A stretch of DNA of 64,000 nucleotides from DASSUW01 sp963730535 (GTDB lineage Bacteria; Actinomycetota; Thermoleophilia; Solirubrobacterales; Solirubrobacteraceae), in NCBI GenBank assembly GCA_963730535.1, contig CAVSRU010000008.1, positions 1 to 64,000 of the forward strand, given 5' to 3'. Below are positions 1-9,744 of the stretch, piece after piece. Each line of letters opens with the position of its first letter. Within the stretch, counting starts at the first letter, position 1. Below the pieces are notes generated by a model. It searched no databases. It worked only from the letters and a program-made list of their open reading frames with translations, and was not told where the DNA came from. The position numbers were made by a program, and so were the translations under genes.

Positions 1-1250
1 CGAGCACATCGAGCGGGACGTGGGCGCGGATCGCCAGTGTGGCCTGCTGCAGCCACTCGCCGGCCTCCGGGCCGAGCGCGTAGGCACCGGTCAGCCGCTC
101 GCCGTCGCTGAGCAAGGTGAGGAAGCCGTTGGACTCCGCGTAGGCGCGCGAGTAGGTGGCGGTCTTGGCTACCTCGGAAAGGAGCGAGGTGGCGCTGAAG
201 CGGCCTCGGTCGCACCCACGGCGGCAGCCTGGGGGTCGGTGTAGGTGACTCTCGGCACCGCCTCATAGTGCGCCTCGCGCGGCTCGCCGAGGATGTTGGC
301 GGCGACGACGCGGCCCTGGTACTTGCCGACGTGCGTCAGCGGCCAGATGCCGGTGACGTCGCCGATCGCCCACAGTCGCTCGCCGGCGCGCAGGTGCGCG
401 TCGACCGGGATGCCGTGGCTGTCGGCCTCGATGCCCACGGTCTCCAGGCCGATGCTCCGCGACACGCGGGCGCCGGCCGGTGGCGACGAGCAGCCGGTCG
501 CCGCGCAGCCGGCGGCCGTCGTCGAGCTCCAGGACGTAGTCCTCGCCGTCGCGCGGCGCGCCGGTCGGCGCGCGCGCCGAGGACGAGCTCGATGCCGTCG
601 CGGCGCAGGACCTCGCCGAGCGCCTCGCCCAGCGGCGCGGGCTCGCGGGCTAGCACGTGCTCGGCGCCCTCGACGAGCGACCACCTCGCCGCCGAGGCGG
701 CGTACGGCCTGCGCCATCTCGACACCGACCGGCCCGCCGCCGAGGACGAGCAGGCGGCGCGGTACGGCCTTCATGCCGTCGCCTCGCGGTTGGTCCACAG
801 CCCGTCGAGCTCGCGCAGCCCCGGGATCGGGGGGATGACCGGGTCGGCGCCGTTCGCCAGGACGACGTGCTCGGCGGTGTGGCGCACGCCGTCGACCTCG
901 ACCACGCCGGTGCCGGCGAGCCGGCCGCTGCCGCGCAGCAGGTCGATGCCCGCGTCCGCCAGCCAGCGCTCCTGCCCGGCGTCGGAGTAGTCGGAGACCA
1001 TGAAGTCGCGCCAGGCGAGCGCCGCCTCGACGTCGACCTCGGCGCTCGCCGCCGCCTCGCGCGCGCCGTGCACCGCCTCGCCGGGCCGCAGCAGCGTCTT
1101 GGACGGGATGCACGCCCAGTACGAGCACTCGCCGCCGACCAGCTCGCGCTCGACGAGCGCGACGCGCAGCCCGCCCTCGGCCAGCGCGCCGGCGCAGTGC
1201 TCGCCCGGCGAGCCGCCGCCAACCACGATGACGTCGTAGTCGCTGCTCAT
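1..1250 (-). pseudogene. FAD-dependent pyridine nucleotide-disulfide oxidoreductase, frameshifted and cut by the window edge
   Basis: The ATG at 1250 opens a dihydrolipoamide dehydrogenase/mercuric reductase-like protein. The N-terminal FAD fold (DYDVIVVGGGSPGEHCA) and the redox disulfide region (GGECSYWACIPSK) are clear down to about 775. The product then changes frame repeatedly: the NAD-binding glycine loop (LLVLGGGPVGVEMAQ) is in a second frame, the next stretch (SLVEGAEHVLAREPAPLGEA) in a third, and the FAD-contacting GERLWAIGDVTGIWPLTHVG back in the second. The C-terminal dimerisation part (GRFSATSLLSEVAKTATYSR) is in another frame and runs off the left edge. I count at least five shifts, near 772, 688, 570, 480 and 205. 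Members of this family transfer electrons between NAD(P)H and a disulfide; this copy cannot be made as one protein if the sequence is correct. Sequencing error is the alternative. Confidence 0.8.
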
Positions 1251-1372
1251 GGCGACCTCTGTTGCCGATCCTTGGAGGGTCAGCGAGCGCCGGTCCACGC
1301 CGGTCGCGCACGTGGAGGCCCTGGCCGACGCCCGGGTCGCGCCCGTGCATGCCCTGGTCGGACGCCCGGGTG

Positions 1373-4136
1373 CTAGGCGGGCGTGGCCTCCCGGTCCGGG
1401 CGCGGAGGGCGTCGTGCAGGCCCATGCGCGAGCTGATCCCGAGCTTGGTGAACACCTTCCTCAGGTGCCACTCGACGGTGCGGGGGCTGAGGAACAGCCG
1501 GGCGCCGATCTCCGGGTTGGAAAGGCCGTCGCGCGCGAGGCGGGCGATCTGCTCCTCCTGGGCCGTGAGCTCGTCGCGCGTCTCGACAGTGCGCTTGCGC
1601 ACCTTCTCGCCGGTCGCCAGGAGCTCGCGGCGGGCGCGCTCGGCGAACGCCTCCATGCCGATCGCGGCGAGCATCTCGTGGGCGGTGCGCAGCTGCTCGC
1701 GCGCGTCCACACGCCGGCCCTCGCGGCGCAGCCACTCGCCGTAGAGCAGATGCGCGCGCGCGAGCTCCGGGCGCAGCCGCGTCCGGCTCAAGCGATCGAT
1801 CGCCTCGCGGTAGGAGGCCTCGGCGGCCTCGCCCTCGCTGAGCAGCGCGCGTGACCGCGCCTCGATTCCCAGCGCCCAGTCGGTGCCGCTCGCGTTGCGC
1901 TGCTCGGCCAGCCGCTCGAGCGCGGCCTGTGCGAGCTCGGCGTTCCCGGTCCTGCTGGCGGCCTCGATCAGCTCGCTGAGCGCCCACACGGCGACGAAGA
2001 ACTCCGGCGTGTCCTCGCTGGCCTGCTGTGCCGCGGCGAGCGCGTCCTCGTAGCGGCCGAGGGCGTTTCATGACGCGGTCGTCCAGTGCGCGTACTGGAC
2101 GGCGAGCCCCTCGCCCCGCGGCGGTCGCGTCCTTGATGGTGGCGTCGATCAGCGCGGCGGCCTCGTCCTCGCGTCCCTGAAGCGCGGCGCGCACAGGCCG
2201 CCGTACGGCGCGATCCGGGTGCCCGGTCGCCTCCGTGACCGCGTCGGCCTCGGCGATCACTAGCGCGGCCGTGGCGAAGTCGCCGCGCCAAGTGACCACG
2301 AGCCCTCGCCGTTGAGCCCGATCGACAACGGGGCCAGTGCGCCAGCGTCGCGGGCGAGCTCCATCTGACGGGTGGTGACCGCGTCACAGCTGTCGAAGTC
2401 CCAGAGCTCGACGGCCGCCGCGGTGGCCAACCAGCCCCATCGCAGTCCTTTGTCCACGGAGATCCGTCGCCGCGAAACGCGCTGACTGCCCGCCTCAGCA
2501 CCGGCGCTGCTGCGGCGCGCCCTTCGGTGAAGAGCAGCGCGAAGCCGTCCAGCAGCAGGTCGGACGGATGCGGAGGGTCCGTCGGTGGGGGCGCGGCCCG
2601 GGCGGCCCGCGAGACGTCGAGCAGATCGCCGCCGCTCGCCAGACGACCTGCGAACAGCGCTGCGCCCCACGCATCGAGATAGGTCTCTCGAGCGAGCCCC
2701 GGGTCCAGCGGCTCGAGCCGCCTGGCCGCCTTCAGCAGCTGCGCCGGAGCCTCGGTCCCGGCGGTGGCCGAGGCGATCTGCCCGCGCAGCAAGTCCACCC
2801 GGGCGCGCTGGAGCTCGTCCAGCATCCCCGCCTCCGCTGTGGCCAACAACTCGAGCGCTGCGTCAAACGCGCCCGCGTGCAGGCTGGCTTGCGCGGCTGC
2901 CAGCACGCGGTCCACGCGTCGCGCAGGGTCTCGCGTCAGCGCGACCGAGCGCCGCAGAAAGGCGGCCGCCGCGGCGAGCCCGCCGCGCGCCCGCGCGCGT
3001 CCAGCCGACCGCTCGAGCTCAAAGGCGACATCCTCGTTGGGTGCCGGTGCCGCTGCGGCGAGGTGCCAGGCGCGACGGTCCTCGTCGACGCGGGCGTCCG
3101 TCACCTGCGCGAGCGTCCGGTGGACCGCCCGGCGCTCATGGAGCGACGCCGATCGATAGACCGCCGACCGCACCAGCGGATGGAGGAACGTCACACGTTC
3201 GCCGATCGCCAACAACCCTTCGGTCTCGTCCGCAGTCGCGGCAGAGAGCACGATGCCGAGTCGCTCGGCCGCGCGCCACACGAGCAGGGGGTCGTCGACG
3301 GGCTCCGCCGCAGCGATCAGCAGGAGCAGACGCGTCTCCTCGGGGAGCGCCTCGAGTCGCCGCAGGAAGCTCTCCTCGATCCGCCCGGACAACGCATGCG
3401 CCCCTGCCACGCCGAACGCGCCCGGCAATTGCGTCGCGGCCAACCCCCGCGGCAGCTCGAGGATCGCCAGCGGATTGCCGCACGTCTCCGCGATGAGCCG
3501 GTCGCGGCCGCGCTCATCGAGACGGCCCGGGAGGACGGTCGCCAGCAGGGCGCGCGCGTCGTTGTCAGGTAACCCTGCGAGCCTGAGCTCCGGCAGCCCC
3601 AACAGCTCGCGCTCGTCGGTCGGGTCGCGCACCGCGAACACCATCGCCACCGACTCGGCCAGCAACCGTCGGGCGACGAATCCGAGAACCTGTCCCGAGG
3701 CGCCGTCGAGCCACTGGGCGTCATCGACAAGACAGAGCAGCGGCCGCTCCGCGGCAACCTCGGCCAACAGGCTGAGCGCGGCGAGGGCGACCAGGAAGCG
3801 GTCTGGAACCGGACCGGACGACAGTCCCAGCGCGACGCCCAGGGCGGCCTGCTGGGGCTGTGGAAGCGCGCCGAGCCGGCCCAGCATCGGCGCGCAGAGC
3901 TGATGCAGTCCGGCGAACGGCAGCTCCATCTCGGACTCGACGCCGGCGATTCTCGCGACGTGGAAACCGGATGCCTGCCGTGCGCAGTAGTGCAAGAGCG
4001 CCGTCTTGCCGACGCCCGCCTCGCCGCGGACGACCAGGACCGCGCTCTGGCCGGCGCGGACGTTCTCCAACAGTCGGTCGAGCAACTCGCGCTCGGCGGC
4101 TCTGCCCACCAACACCGGCCCACGGCCCACGGCCAT
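1373..4136 (-). pseudogene. LuxR-family ATPase transcriptional regulator, frameshifted in its C-terminal half
   Basis: The first about 560 residues from ATG 4136 are intact: a Walker A loop (GEAGVGKT, residues 38-45), a Walker B-like strand (LLCLVDDAQWLD) and TPR-like helices, as in large LuxR/MalT-type STAND regulators. The frame is then lost near 2459, 2300 and 2125, and a TGA at about 2070 replaces what looks like a Trp codon. The downstream part resumes (WALSELIEAASRTGNAELAQ) and ends in a good LuxR helix-turn-helix (LSNPEIGARLFLSPRTVEWH) near 1500. A further shift near the end would give the stop at 1373. Such proteins bind a ligand and ATP and activate nearby promoters. The adjacent oxidoreductase on the same strand could have been its target. 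Confidence 0.8.
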
Positions 4137-4218
4137 CGGCTCACCCTAAACGACCAGGGATGGCGTCCCCGGGAATCCACTGGTGCGACGCGGCGGCGAT
4201 CGCGGCGAGGGTTGCTGC

Positions 4219-4725
4219 GTGTCGCGAATCGACCCAGTGGCGGTCGTCACCGGCGGCTCGTGCGGGGCCGGTCGCGATGTCGCGCGGGAACTCGGGAGCC
4301 GGAGCTACGCCGTTGTGGTGGTCTACCTGCGCGACCAGGGTGAAGCAGAGGCTGCGGTCGAGGAAATTGTCGCCGCGCACGGCACGGCGCTCGCCGTGCG
4401 CGCCAACGTCGCCGACGAGCTCGACGTCGAGCGACTCTTCGACGAGACGAAAGCCGCGTTCGGCGGTGTCGACGTCGTCGTGCACGCCGCGATGCGCGCC
4501 ACCTCCGTGGTCAATCAGCAGGCCGCGCGCCAGCTCCATCATGGCGGCGCGATCGTCGACGTCTCCAGCTGCCACGCCATCACACCCGACCTCGCCCACC
4601 AGCTGCATGCCCGCGACATCACGGTCAACGGGCTCGCGGCCGGATTGGAGCCACCCGGCGCCGACCACCACACCGCCGAACTCATCGCGCTCCTGGACCA
4701 CTGGCGGGGCAGCCCAGAGCAGTGA
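4219..4725 (+). CDS. Short SDR-like Rossmann protein without the catalytic Tyr/Lys segment
   Basis: From GTG 4219 the product is 168 residues; an in-frame ATG at 4183 would add 12. It starts with a nucleotide-binding turn close to the SDR TGxxxGxG motif (VVTGGSCGAGRDVA), keeps the acidic strand (VRANVADELDVERLF) and the central strand (GGAIVDVSS). It then jumps to the ITVNGLAAG element that normally follows the active site. The usual YxxxK helix, about 40 residues, is missing, and the protein is shorter than the usual 240-250 residues. It may bind NAD(P) but is unlikely to be a standard dehydrogenase, so a decayed or repurposed copy is likely. It diverges from the broken LuxR gene. Confidence 0.6.
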   Translation: MSRIDPVAVVTGGSCGAGRDVARELGSRSYAVVVVYLRDQGEAEAAVEEIVAAHGTALAVRANVADELDVERLFDETKAAFGGVDVVVHAAMRATSVVNQQAARQLHHGGAIVDVSSCHAITPDLAHQLHARDITVNGLAAGLEPPGADHHTAELIALLDHWRGSPEQ

Positions 4726-4869
4726 CGAGGACATCAGGCACCCCGCGCCCACCGGATCGGGAGACCAGGGAGTGGGCTAGGGCCTTCACGGGCGCGACGG
4801 GCAGACGAGACGAGCAGCCTGGTGCCGTCGCCAACCGCAGCCCGTCAGGTCTTCTGAAAGGAGTCCGTC

Positions 4870-5589
4870 ATGACCTCATCGTCCACCCAGGTGCTGTCAA
4901 TCAAGCGGAAGGTCCTGGCCGCCGCGGCGACGCTGATGATCGTCGGCGGGGTGAACGCGGCGGCGACTGGTGCCGCGAGCGCGGCTACGGAGGCGTGCGA
5001 CACACGCTGCATCTCGGTTTTCAGCAGTGAACTCGGCACCTACGAGCACCCCAACTTCGTCGAGGCCGTGCTCGGTGGGGGAGGAGCGAACGTCGGACAG
5101 CCGGTGGGCCTGAAGCGGGCCAGCGGCACCGACCCGTCGGAAGACATCCTGCCCGGCGGGGCCACGCGTGGGGGCACGGTGTCTGACTTCTACGCGGACG
5201 GCCTGGTGTCCGCCGAGGCGAACCGTCACTACGGCCACCTGGATGCCGTGCAGCAGAAATACGCGCCGTTCGGGCATGAGACTGGTCTGTGCGTGGGATT
5301 GGCGCGCGTCGCATACCAGAACGAGGGGCTCACCCTGCAGCCGTGCGACGATCCCACAACGGTGTGGGTCATCTATCCCGCCCCGGCGGCCACGACGGGC
5401 GGGTACTTCCCGATCGTCAACGCCACGACCACCGACTTCAGACGCCCGTTCGCGATGCACTTGCCGCGCAACGAAGTCGCGAGCGGGAAGCCGCTGCAGA
5501 TGCAGGTCCGCCGCCTGCAGTACCGCACCGGCGAGAAGACGCTGCCGGCGAGGCAGCTCTGGGGCGCTGTTTTCGGGGAACTGCACTAG
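4870..5589 (+). CDS. Secreted protein of unknown function
   Basis: ATG 4870 follows a good ribosome binding site (GAAAGGAG). The 239-residue product begins with a basic N-terminus (SIKRKV) and a hydrophobic stretch (LAAAATLMIVGGVNAAA), then an Ala-rich cleavage region ending near residue 40 (AASAATEA), so it is very likely exported by Sec. The mature part has paired cysteines (CDTRC near the N-terminus, GLCVGL and QPCDD in the middle), suited to disulfides outside the cell. It has no catalytic motif I recognise. Exported actinobacterial proteins of similar style exist, but I cannot name a family. A strong hairpin follows the stop codon. Confidence 0.75.
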   Translation: MTSSSTQVLSIKRKVLAAAATLMIVGGVNAAATGAASAATEACDTRCISVFSSELGTYEHPNFVEAVLGGGGANVGQPVGLKRASGTDPSEDILPGGATRGGTVSDFYADGLVSAEANRHYGHLDAVQQKYAPFGHETGLCVGLARVAYQNEGLTLQPCDDPTTVWVIYPAPAATTGGYFPIVNATTTDFRRPFAMHLPRNEVASGKPLQMQVRRLQYRTGEKTLPARQLWGAVFGELH

Positions 5590-5618
5590 CAAGCCCGCAG
5601 TCAAGCCGCGAGTGAGCG

Positions 5619-5647
5619 AGTGGCGCCGTCCCCGGGGCGGCGCCACT
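5619..5647 (+). terminator. Perfect 10-bp hairpin after the secreted-protein gene
   Basis: AGTGGCGCCG and CGGCGCCACT form an exact 10-bp inverted repeat around a 9-base loop, 30 bases after the stop at 5589. There is no T-tract, which is common for actinobacterial terminators. Confidence 0.6.
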
Positions 5648-5689
5648 GGTGTGACTGACATCGCTCACCGAGCTTGCCTGAGAACCCGC

Positions 5690-6041
5690 GCGGGATCGGC
5701 CCACTTCGGGACCGACGGTTCCAGCGGCGCCCGCGCCACGACGGCGGGCAGTTGCAGCGCGCGCTCGCATCGGCGAACGCGGCGCAGCACCGCTGGTACG
5801 CGACGTAGACATTCGGCGTGCTCGTCTTACGCCAGTTCGCCACGATCACGCACCCCAACGCGGCGCGCTACGAGAACTCGGCCGCGCACACGGACTACAC
5901 CGAGCTCACGAACCCGACCACTTCAGCAGCGGCGCGCCGGGATGGGAGGCCGTCCTGGGCGAGGCGCGCGTCTGGCTGCGCGACCACGGGCCGTGGATCC
6001 AGAAGTCGCTCGAGCGGCGTCAGCCGGCTGCGACGTGAGCG
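5690..6041 (+). pseudogene. Decayed coding remnant, family not recognised
   Basis: No single frame is open, but coding-like stretches follow one another in different frames: QRALASANAAQHRWYAT then a stop, RQFATITHPNAARYENSAAH, and SSGAPGWEAVLGEARVWLRD ending at a TGA near 6041. Their residue mix and codon bias look like real protein rather than antisense noise. I cannot name the parent gene. The remainder of the 5590-6119 gap holds the hairpin at 5619 and nothing else I can identify. Confidence 0.3.
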
Positions 6042-6119
6042 CATCGCCGCTCGACGAACAAACCGCGGAGCACGCTGCTGCGGCCAGGGGCGGACCGAGC
6101 TGGAAGGAGGGCGCGAGCG

Positions 6120-7061
6120 TTACGCGGGTGGCTCGTCGAGCGTGAGCTTGCGCATGACCGCGTCGCGCAGCGGCCCGGTGGTGGGCCCCTGGAAGTCGAC
6201 GTCGACCCAGATGCCGGGGCGGACGCGATGTGCGCCGCGGCGTGTGGTCGTGCGGCGGTGCTCGAGCGCAATGCGTAACTGTGCGCGTTCTTCTCTTGAT
6301 AGCCCGAGCTCAGCACTTCCGGCGGGAATTAGGCTTCCGCCTGGCGTCGTGCGCGCGAGGAAGATCGCGTCACTGCGACGGGCGTGGGGCGACGCGGGTC
6401 GCCAGCCCGTCACGGCGAACGTTTCCCGTCGGCGGTGCTTGTGCTTGAGCCAGGCGCCGCTGCGACGTCCGGGCTCGTAGGGCGCGTCGAGTCGTTTGGC
6501 GACGATGCCCTCGAGTTGGTGTGCGCGGGTGACGGCGAGCACGGCGTCGAGCTCGCCGTCGAGGGCGGACGCGGTCTGCCAGCTCGATCCGGCGGCGGAG
6601 AGCTCGCGCGCGAGGAGCTCGCGGCGCTGCGTGTAGGGGAGGTCGCGGACGGCGCGGCCATCGAGGTCCAGAACGTCGAAGACCACAAGCGTCGCGGGGT
6701 AGGCGCCGGCGAGATGGGTGGCAGCATGGTCAGCGGCCGCCAGGCGGCGGCGCAGGGGCTGGAAGTTGGGGCGCCCGTCGGCGCCGAGGCAGACGAGCTC
6801 GCCGTCGAGCAGGACGGCGCGGCCGCGCAGGGCGTCGGCGAGCGCCGCGAGTTCAGGGAACTGGTCGCTGCAGGCGCGGCCAGGACGGGAGCGAAGGCAC
6901 CACCTGCCGTCGGGGGCGATTCGCAGCTGGGCGCGCATGCCGTCCCATTTGAGCTCGAACGCCCACTCCGCACGGCGCTCGCGCGCCGGCAGTCCGGGCC
7001 GGAGCAGCATCGGCGCGATCAAGCGAGGCAGCGGTTCGCGCTTCACGGCCGTCCGTGGCAT
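6120..7061 (-). CDS. ATP-dependent DNA ligase (LigC/LigD-ligase type)
   Basis: From ATG 7061 the product has 313 residues, the size of a stand-alone ATP-dependent ligase. Motif I with the adenylated lysine is clear (FELKWDGMRA, Lys38). Motif III (LLDGELVCLG), motif IV (EGIVAKRLD) and motif V (AWLKHKHRR) follow in order, and the last about 100 residues correspond to the OB-fold domain. Such enzymes seal nicks in DNA repair, often with Ku in end joining; no Ku or primase gene is in this window. The divergent intergenic space carries an exact LexA operator 40 bases upstream of this start, so induction by DNA damage is likely. The frame remains open upstream to 7157, but that would place the operator inside the gene. 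Confidence 0.88.
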   Translation of the reverse strand: MPRTAVKREPLPRLIAPMLLRPGLPARERRAEWAFELKWDGMRAQLRIAPDGRWCLRSRPGRACSDQFPELAALADALRGRAVLLDGELVCLGADGRPNFQPLRRRLAAADHAATHLAGAYPATLVVFDVLDLDGRAVRDLPYTQRRELLARELSAAGSSWQTASALDGELDAVLAVTRAHQLEGIVAKRLDAPYEPGRRSGAWLKHKHRRRETFAVTGWRPASPHARRSDAIFLARTTPGGSLIPAGSAELGLSREERAQLRIALEHRRTTTRRGAHRVRPGIWVDVDFQGPTTGPLRDAVMRKLTLDEPPA

Positions 7062-7100
7062 CGAGTGTAAGCGTACGGCGCCGTCGCCTTCCTCTGCATG

Positions 7101-7114
7101 CGAACATACGTTCG
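7101..7114. promoter_or_regulatory. LexA (SOS) box
   Basis: CGAACATACGTTCG matches the Gram-positive/actinobacterial LexA consensus CGAACRNRYGTTCG at every position and is a palindrome with 5-bp arms. It lies between the divergent ligase (start 7061) and the small gene starting at 7115, so it could repress both. Confidence 0.75.
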
Positions 7115-7423
7115 ATGACGAGCCAGGGCTCTCCGTACAGCCGCTGCCGCCGCGCACTCAACACCGGGGATCTCCAGTTGATCCGCTCCACCGCCGCCGA
7201 ACTGCCGACCGTCGACCTGGGCGACGCACTGTCGGTGTGCGTCGCGATCCGCGAGGCCGAGCCGCACCGCTTCGAACGCGCCGCACTGCGGTGGCTCGCC
7301 CGCTTCTGCCTCGAGCATCGCGACGTCACCCTCGCCGACGTCAGCGCCGCTGCGCGTGCCTTCGAACAGATGACCGAGCGGCCGGCCGAGGCCCTCGAAA
7401 AGCTACGACAAATCTGCAACTAG
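7115..7423 (+). CDS. Small conserved helical protein of unknown function
   Basis: ATG 7115 gives 102 residues, predicted mostly helical, beginning MTSQGSPYSRCRRALNTGD and ending EALEKLRQICN. It resembles a small hypothetical protein that I recall as frequent in Solirubrobacterales and other actinobacteria; no function is known to me. The start codon directly abuts the LexA box, so the transcript would begin inside or just upstream of the operator and LexA binding should block it. An upstream in-frame ATG at 7055 would run through the operator and overlap the ligase start, so I prefer 7115. Confidence 0.7.
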   Translation: MTSQGSPYSRCRRALNTGDLQLIRSTAAELPTVDLGDALSVCVAIREAEPHRFERAALRWLARFCLEHRDVTLADVSAAARAFEQMTERPAEALEKLRQICN

Positions 7424-7921
7424 CCAAACCAGACGGGCCCAGTAACAAAGCCAAAGCCACAACCTCAAAACCACAAGGCGAGCCGGGCAAGTCCAGAGAG
7501 GGCCCCATCAAGACGGACACAGCCCAACGGCTCACCACGACGTCTCACAAGCCAAACCAACAGCGGGCACGCACATGCACCAAGGTGCGTATACGGGCGA
7601 CCTGGACTGGCCCGCGCATCCAGTCGAGCGCGCAACTCCTGCCAGCCCGTGACCGGCGCCGCCAGGGATCGATGGACGAACGGAGGATCACCCGCCGCTA
7701 GCGCTTCCCTTTGCATCAGTGCGACCGGGATCTGCCGCGCCGGGGCCAACCACGCGTCGTTGCTCCCGTCCCCATGCGAGCGTGTCCCCGGCCCACCCAC
7801 ACACGCCCGCTCCGGACGAGACGCGGTCGTCTGTCCGCGTGCCCGAACTCGCGCCCGCTCTCGGGTTGCGAGTGCGCGTGGCGACATGAGGTCGCCGCGC
7901 CCCAAAGGCCGCGGAATCGAC

Positions 7922-8039
<118 letters not shown>

Positions 8040-8069
8040 CTATTTCGGCACGGCGGTCAGGAGAAGCCG

Positions 8070-8377
8070 GCGGGGACCTTCGACGAGTTCGCGGCGGGTC
8101 TTCTGGACGAGGACTCGACTCGGATCGAGTGGGTGGAGACGGTACGTACCGCGTCTGGGGGACCTGACGATCAAGGACGTGAGACGGGCGGTGGAGGTCG
8201 ACGCAACGGTGCAGGGCGCCGGCGAGGACCCGTGGGGGACGGAGCGCGTCGGCGTTGCCATCCGCGGCTCCATCAACCGGACGGAGTTCGGCCTCGTGTG
8301 GCAGCAGGCGCTCGCTTCGGGTGGCCTGCGGCGAGGAGGTCAAGGTCCTCGTCGACGTCTCCGCCGTGCGCGCGTAA
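8070..8377 (+). pseudogene. YceI-family (polyisoprenoid-binding lipocalin-like) gene remnant
   Basis: Pieces of a YceI protein lie in three frames: GTFDEFAAGLLD from the first half, STRIEW joined to it after an apparent internal deletion, then GDLTIKDVRRAVEVDATVQG through RTEFGLVWQQALASGG, and a last shift to EEVKVLVDVSAVRA with TAA at 8375. The frames change near 8150 and 8330. YceI proteins bind long-chain isoprenoids in a beta-barrel. This copy lost its start and middle and begins about 30 bases after the tRNA fragment, as if the recombination at that site truncated it. Confidence 0.7.
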
Positions 8378-8447
8378 CCGGCCACTTGATCCGGCGGCAC
8401 GCATCGCCGGCGACGTCAGTCCCCGACTGCGCGCTACGTTCGCGGAC

Positions 8448-9494
8448 GTGACCGAAGCCGATAAGCGTCGGCGCCTGCGGCTCGGGCTCGAGGCGGAACC
8501 GCCGCTGCGGGACCTCGCCGAGCGGGTCGCGGGCGACCTCGAGGAGCGGTTGCGGCAGCGATTCCCGGGCATCGAGTGGACCGTCGAGGTGATCGACGGC
8601 AGCGTCAAGGATCCGCAGGCGCGGATCACCGAGCTGGTCAGCCAGGCGAGGCAGACGATGCTCGACGGCGGCTTGGACCTCGCGATCTGCCTCACCGAGA
8701 TCCCCCTGCGCCTCGACGGACGGCCGCTGACCGTGCAGGCGAGCGCCACCGACGGGGTCGCGGTCGTCTCGGTGCCCGCGCTGGGCCCCGTCGACGTCGA
8801 GCGCAGGGTCGTCGAGACGACCGTCGACGCGGTCGCCGCGCTGGTCGGCAAGGGCGACGCTGCCGATAGCCTGGACGAGCTCGCGTCCCCGCTCGGGACC
8901 GTCCGCGTCGAGGGGGACGGCACGATCCGGTTCACCGGCGCCGCGGTGAAGGGCAACCTCCGCCTGCTGCTCGGCATGGTGCGGGCGAATCGCCCGTGGC
9001 AGTTCGCGGCGAAGCTCTCGCGCGTGGTCGTGGCCGCTCTCGGCACGGCCTCCTACGTCCTCGCCTCGGCCAGCTTCTGGATGCTGGCCGATCATATGAG
9101 CTGGCAGCGCCTGCTGGCGCTCTCGGTAGGTGCGGTGATCATCACCTCGACCGCGGTGATCTCCGCCCACGACCTATGGGAGCGCAGCCTCCAGCCCCAG
9201 ACGCGTGAACGCGTGATCCTGTTCAACGCGGTGACCACACTGACCGTCGTCATCGGGGTGCTGTCGCTGTACGCCGGACTGGCGGGGTTCAGCGTGGCCG
9301 GCGTGTTCAGCCTCCTCCCGCAGTCCGCGGTGGACGAGCAGCTCGGGCGCGAGGCTGGCGCCGCCGAGTACCTCAAGCTCGCCTGGCTCAGTGCGTCGCT
9401 CGCCACGCTGGCCGGAGCGCTTGGCTCGCTGATCAGCAGCGACCTCGCGGTGCGCGACGCGGCCTACGCGTACTGGTCCACCGACGACGACTAG
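8448..9494 (+). CDS. Membrane protein with a soluble N-terminal domain
   Basis: GTG 8448 starts a 348-residue protein; the upstream frame is open but belongs to the YceI remnant. The first about 185 residues are soluble and charged. Four hydrophobic segments then follow: VVVAALGTASYVLASASFWM, LLALSVGAVIITSTAVI, LFNAVTTLTVVIGVLSLYAG and a last one near LAWLSASLATLAGALGSLIS. I do not recognise a named family, though proteins of this shape are familiar from actinobacterial genomes. It sits alone, so context gives no clue to its role. Confidence 0.75.
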   Translation: MTEADKRRRLRLGLEAEPPLRDLAERVAGDLEERLRQRFPGIEWTVEVIDGSVKDPQARITELVSQARQTMLDGGLDLAICLTEIPLRLDGRPLTVQASATDGVAVVSVPALGPVDVERRVVETTVDAVAALVGKGDAADSLDELASPLGTVRVEGDGTIRFTGAAVKGNLRLLLGMVRANRPWQFAAKLSRVVVAALGTASYVLASASFWMLADHMSWQRLLALSVGAVIITSTAVISAHDLWERSLQPQTRERVILFNAVTTLTVVIGVLSLYAGLAGFSVAGVFSLLPQSAVDEQLGREAGAAEYLKLAWLSASLATLAGALGSLISSDLAVRDAAYAYWSTDDD

Positions 9495-9620
9495 GCGCGA
9501 GCGTCACCCGGCGGCTCCTCGCGGGTGGCGCCGTCCCAGACGACGATCAGCTTGTCCCCGGCGCCTAGCTTACCTCCGTCTACGGCCGAGTCGGCTCGCG
9601 CTCCCGCCGCCGCTGGGCTC
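9492..9620 (-). other. Possible small ORF or gene remnant on the minus strand
   Basis: A short open stretch reads GGKLGAGDKLIVVWDGATRE and ends PPGDARA followed by a stop at 9492. The peptide looks like the C-terminus of a real protein, but no start codon or upstream part is visible. The same bases contain a weak hairpin (CACCCG/CGGGTG, 9505-9527) that could instead terminate the preceding gene. Confidence 0.25.
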
Positions 9621-9744
9621 CTCCCTCACGCAATGCGAGCGGCGGCCGGATCCCGTTCCCCCAGGGAACACGAGCCTGTAGCCCGGGCCGGGGTGTTTCA
9701 AGCGGAGGCTTGTCGCGTGGGGAGCTCGGCCTAGGGCCACGAGG

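Noticed and set aside
169..1222. Long alternative-frame ORFs rich in Arg, Ala and Gly
   Set aside because: They are shadows of the frameshifted oxidoreductase; only short parts of each carry family motifs.
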